A DNA stretch of 64,000 bases. Source: Burhinus oedicnemus. Taxonomy: Eukaryota > Chordata > Aves > Charadriiformes > Burhinidae. The notes below the pieces were generated by a model that saw nothing but the letters and a program-made list of their open reading frames with translations, did no database searches and was not told the DNA's origin. A program made the position numbers and the translations under genes. Every line of letters begins with the position of its first letter. Positions within the stretch are counted from its first letter, which is position 1. Below, one piece after another: positions 61,413 to 64,000 of the stretch. The stretch covers positions 1,836,716 through 1,900,715 of the forward strand of contig VFFE01009197.1 in assembly GCA_008921705.1 (NCBI GenBank), given 5' to 3'.

Positions 61413-62629
61413 AAGCATTTTGAAATCTTGTTTTGTTCTACCCACTTCCCCTGCCAGGAGACAGGAATATGAAGTTTTTCAGCCAGTGCTAGTTATAATT
61501 TTGATGGTTGCTGCTGTTCGCCTTGGATGTCCTGTCATACAGGTACTGGTTTCATCTGCAGTGTGAAGCATTCTCATTTCCTTTTCCATGAAGATGCGTG
61601 CCTGTAGTTCATTTGGACTCTTACTTTTTTAAGCTGGTTTTCCGTAAGGTGACTTTGCTTTGCCTTTCCTAGGAATCATTTTTAAAGAAAGAACTGAGGA
61701 ATGAGGAACTCCTTTGTGGTCTGAACATCCTCTGTTTACTGCTGATTTAGCTCACAGGTTTAATTCTGTTGAATTTGAGGGACTTAGTCCCAATCCAGAG
61801 CGTTGGCCCTCCCTTGCATGGGCACTCATGCTTTCTGAGGACGCGCTGTGTGCACATGGCTGGCAACAGCTACTTTAATAGTGGCCCGGTACAACCCCGC
61901 TAAAGCCAACAGGGTTAGCGCTTGAACCAAAGGAGAGCGGGATATGCAGCATAGCAGGTTAGGAAACTCCACAAAGGACATAAATTGAAGCCTTCCGGGT
62001 CGTGAAGCAATACATGAGGACTGGGGTGATGCTGGGGTTATCTTGCTGTAGAGCTCTGTAGAGCTTTCAACAGAGACTTTGAAAGACCTTTATTTTAGGT
62101 GCGCAGGGCTTAATTTGTTGTGACATCCCACCCAACTGAGCAGCGAGAGTCAATGACATTGATAAGAGTGGGGGAAGGACAGAGTTGAGAGTAAAAAGAC
62201 CCGATTCTCATTTAGGTGAAGCCCTTGCATATTGTCCCAGTTCTGTAAAAGGACATTAAAGAAAGCATTAAAGTAGTTAATGGAAACAAATTATTGCAAT
62301 AATATCTACTGATATTAAACTCCCCTATCCTCCAGAGAGAGTGCATTTTTTATTCTCTTGGTATAGACACCTTCATTTCACAGCTCCAGCTTTTGATGCC
62401 ATTGCCAAGTAATTAGCTGCTGTCTCCAGAGCATCGTTTCAGCGTTGGGGAAGGGCATAGATCCAGAGGCAGTTGCACATCAGCTGCGTGGGCTGGCAGG
62501 AGCACACACACTCTGTTTGGAGGGATGTGTTTTCTCAGTGGGGCTCAATAGTCGTGCCTGTGCGCTTCACTCAAAGCTGTTTTTCTCTCTGCCTGAAGTA
62601 GAGACTGTTTCTTTGATATGCAAGTTTAT

Positions 62630-62667
62630 GGGGTGGGGGGTGGGGGGGGGAGCAATGGGTGTGGGGA
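62630..62667 (+). repeat. G-quadruplex tract
   Basis: GGGG, T, GGGGGG, T, GGGGGGGGG (62630-62650), followed by further GGG and GGGG runs at about 62656 and 62663. Five G runs of three or more with short loops meet the usual rule for an intramolecular G-quadruplex. Confidence 0.8.
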
Positions 62668-64000
62668 ACAGATGGAGAAAGCACAGGGAAAATGTAATGG
62701 TTTAAAGGAATAAAAAGAGATACTTTTGTTGGAATCGTTACACCAGAAACAAGGTGCCTCTGATGAAGGAAAGTGAGCCTGAGGATAGGGAAGATTGTGG
62801 TGTTACCGACAGAAAAAAGGGTTTTTAAGGATTTCAGCCTTATCAGTTTGAGGTTGGTAGCTTGAGAAACCAAATGTTGGGGGATGTGGAAATGATCAAA
62901 AGAGAAAGGGTTCAGAAGGACTGAATAAGGCATTGAGCAGAAAGTGTGAGAGGCGGGGAGCAGGGACAGGGCTTGCTGGCTTGCTGCGGGAGAGGGGCTG
63001 CGAGCTCTCCAGGCCTCTCCATGGGCGGGAGCCAAGGGAGCAAGGAGAGAAACGGAGGAAAAACTGGAGGTGACCTGGACAAGCAAACAAACCCTTGGAC
63101 AGAAAGGAGGTGTAGATGAGGAGGGGAGAAGGTAACCGTACAGGGGAGGGCAGTCGAGCAGCTCCTTTCACAAAAACAGGAATGTCCCATGATAAACTCT
63201 CAGCTGTGCTTGAACTTCTAGGCACGCTGATAGAAAGTATGACTGGCTTTCTGCTTCTCGCTTCAGGGTACGAGGTAACTTGGGGGTTTCTTGCTGGGAG
63301 TTCAAGTTTATGCCTGAGAAGTGAGTGCTTGTTTTGGGAAACCTGAATACACAAGCAGGGCAGGCAAACACCGTTCACGGGGTGTCCTCCTCCCATTGTC
63401 ACATTTACCTGACGGGCTGTGCCACACCAGGACAGCAGTAGGTGACTGTGGGCAGTTGCTGTTTGGATATGAAGTGGGTGGTGCACACAAACTTGCCCTT
63501 TACATGGTGCACAGGTGCTGATTACCAAGGCAATGCTGTGCCCTACCTTGGTGCACACAGAGGCTGGCCAGACCTGGGGCTGTGACACTTAAAGGGCCCA
63601 TATCGGGGTCCCGGGGCTTTCTGAGCCTGGGAGGCGCCGATGTGGGCGAGCGAGGCACAGGCAAGGGCAGAGCTGTGCTCAGCTGCCACCAGCAGTGCTC
63701 TGGCAAGCACAGAATTTGACCAAGGGACTTAGATGCGCTGAAGCATTAAAGCCAAGAGGTACCGACGGGAGGGGATGGTGACAAAATCCTGCTGTGGGAC
63801 CCTTACAGAAGCAGCTTATCTTTAATTGTCCTTCCTTTCATTATTTCCCAGCTAACGCTATGTAATAGTTACAAATTTGGATTACCTGGAAAAGCTGCTG
63901 AAAGTAGGATAACTTATTCATTCCCAGGCTGGATTCTGAAGAATTAATTTCAGCATTGCATATTGAAAATTCTCCTTCATACTAAATATCGTAGTTTTGA

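Larger units (their letters stand above)
54465..64000. other. unique DNA, no recognised gene
   Basis: About 9.5 kb with no coding match. Frames on the two strands overlap freely (for example 62571-63588 on the minus strand, a Ser/Pro/Leu-rich peptide without a domain). An A15 run lies at 58537-58551. 58600-59060 and 63380-63700 are more G+C-rich. The palindrome, exon-like segment and G-quadruplex tract are listed separately. Confidence 0.5.

Noticed and set aside
62571..63588. Overlapping minus-strand frames of 171 and 230 codons
   Set aside because: Ser/Pro/Leu-rich peptides with no recognisable domain, in two frames at once, over a purine-rich stretch that lacks stops.
1..64000. CRISPR arrays, prokaryotic operons or defence systems
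   Set aside because: The CR1, LTR and CpG-island content is vertebrate. No regularly spaced repeats or compact gene rows are present.

Overview
The window looks like a piece of a bird genome that holds no protein-coding gene I can recognise. The avian assignment rests on repeats. Two CR1 retrotransposon copies carry the typical bird CR1 3' end: an ATTCTATG octamer tail next to the C-terminal reverse-transcriptase reading frame. There are also four compact solo LTRs bounded by TG...CA and flanked by 5-bp duplications, as in ERVL-type elements. No Alu-, B1- or MIR-like SINE was noticed. No tRNA, rRNA or CRISPR array was seen. The long open frames in unique sequence resemble no family I know, and most overlap frames on the other strand.

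Layout. 0-6.2 kb is a repeat cluster with three solo LTRs (1247-1966 and 3125-3806 on the minus strand, 5587-6181 on the plus strand). 6.2-25.4 kb is unique intergenic or intronic DNA with AT-rich stretches that may be conserved non-coding elements, a 26-bp T run, a C16T8 tract and a 22-bp tandem duplication. 25.4-25.7 kb has the worn 3' end of what looks like an ancient CR1/L3-type element. 25.7-34.6 kb is again unique and contains two adjacent perfect hairpins and a CTCF-like site. 34.6-35.6 kb is the functional centre: a TATA box 73 bp upstream of a near-perfect splice donor, then a 30-bp T run, then a CpG island of about 490 bp with a strong plus-strand splice donor at 35313. This is best read as the promoter and non-coding first exon(s) of a plus-strand gene or lncRNA whose remaining exons I cannot identify; they may lie beyond the right edge. 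35.6-51.4 kb is unique DNA, perhaps intron 1. 51.5-54.5 kb is a second repeat cluster with a minus-strand CR1 3' fragment, a solo LTR of the same family as the one at 1.2 kb, and a longer plus-strand CR1 with a broken ORF2. 54.5-64 kb is unique, with a 19-bp palindrome and a G-quadruplex tract.

The elements form no pathway. I looked for a new biological system and did not find one. The most useful leads are the orphan CpG-island promoter with its upstream TATA/donor unit, the pair of 720-bp direct-repeat LTRs about 50 kb apart that bracket it, the LTR-CR1 mosaic near 52 kb, and a few exon-like segments judged only by eye. Identities quoted are estimates by eye, not computed alignments.
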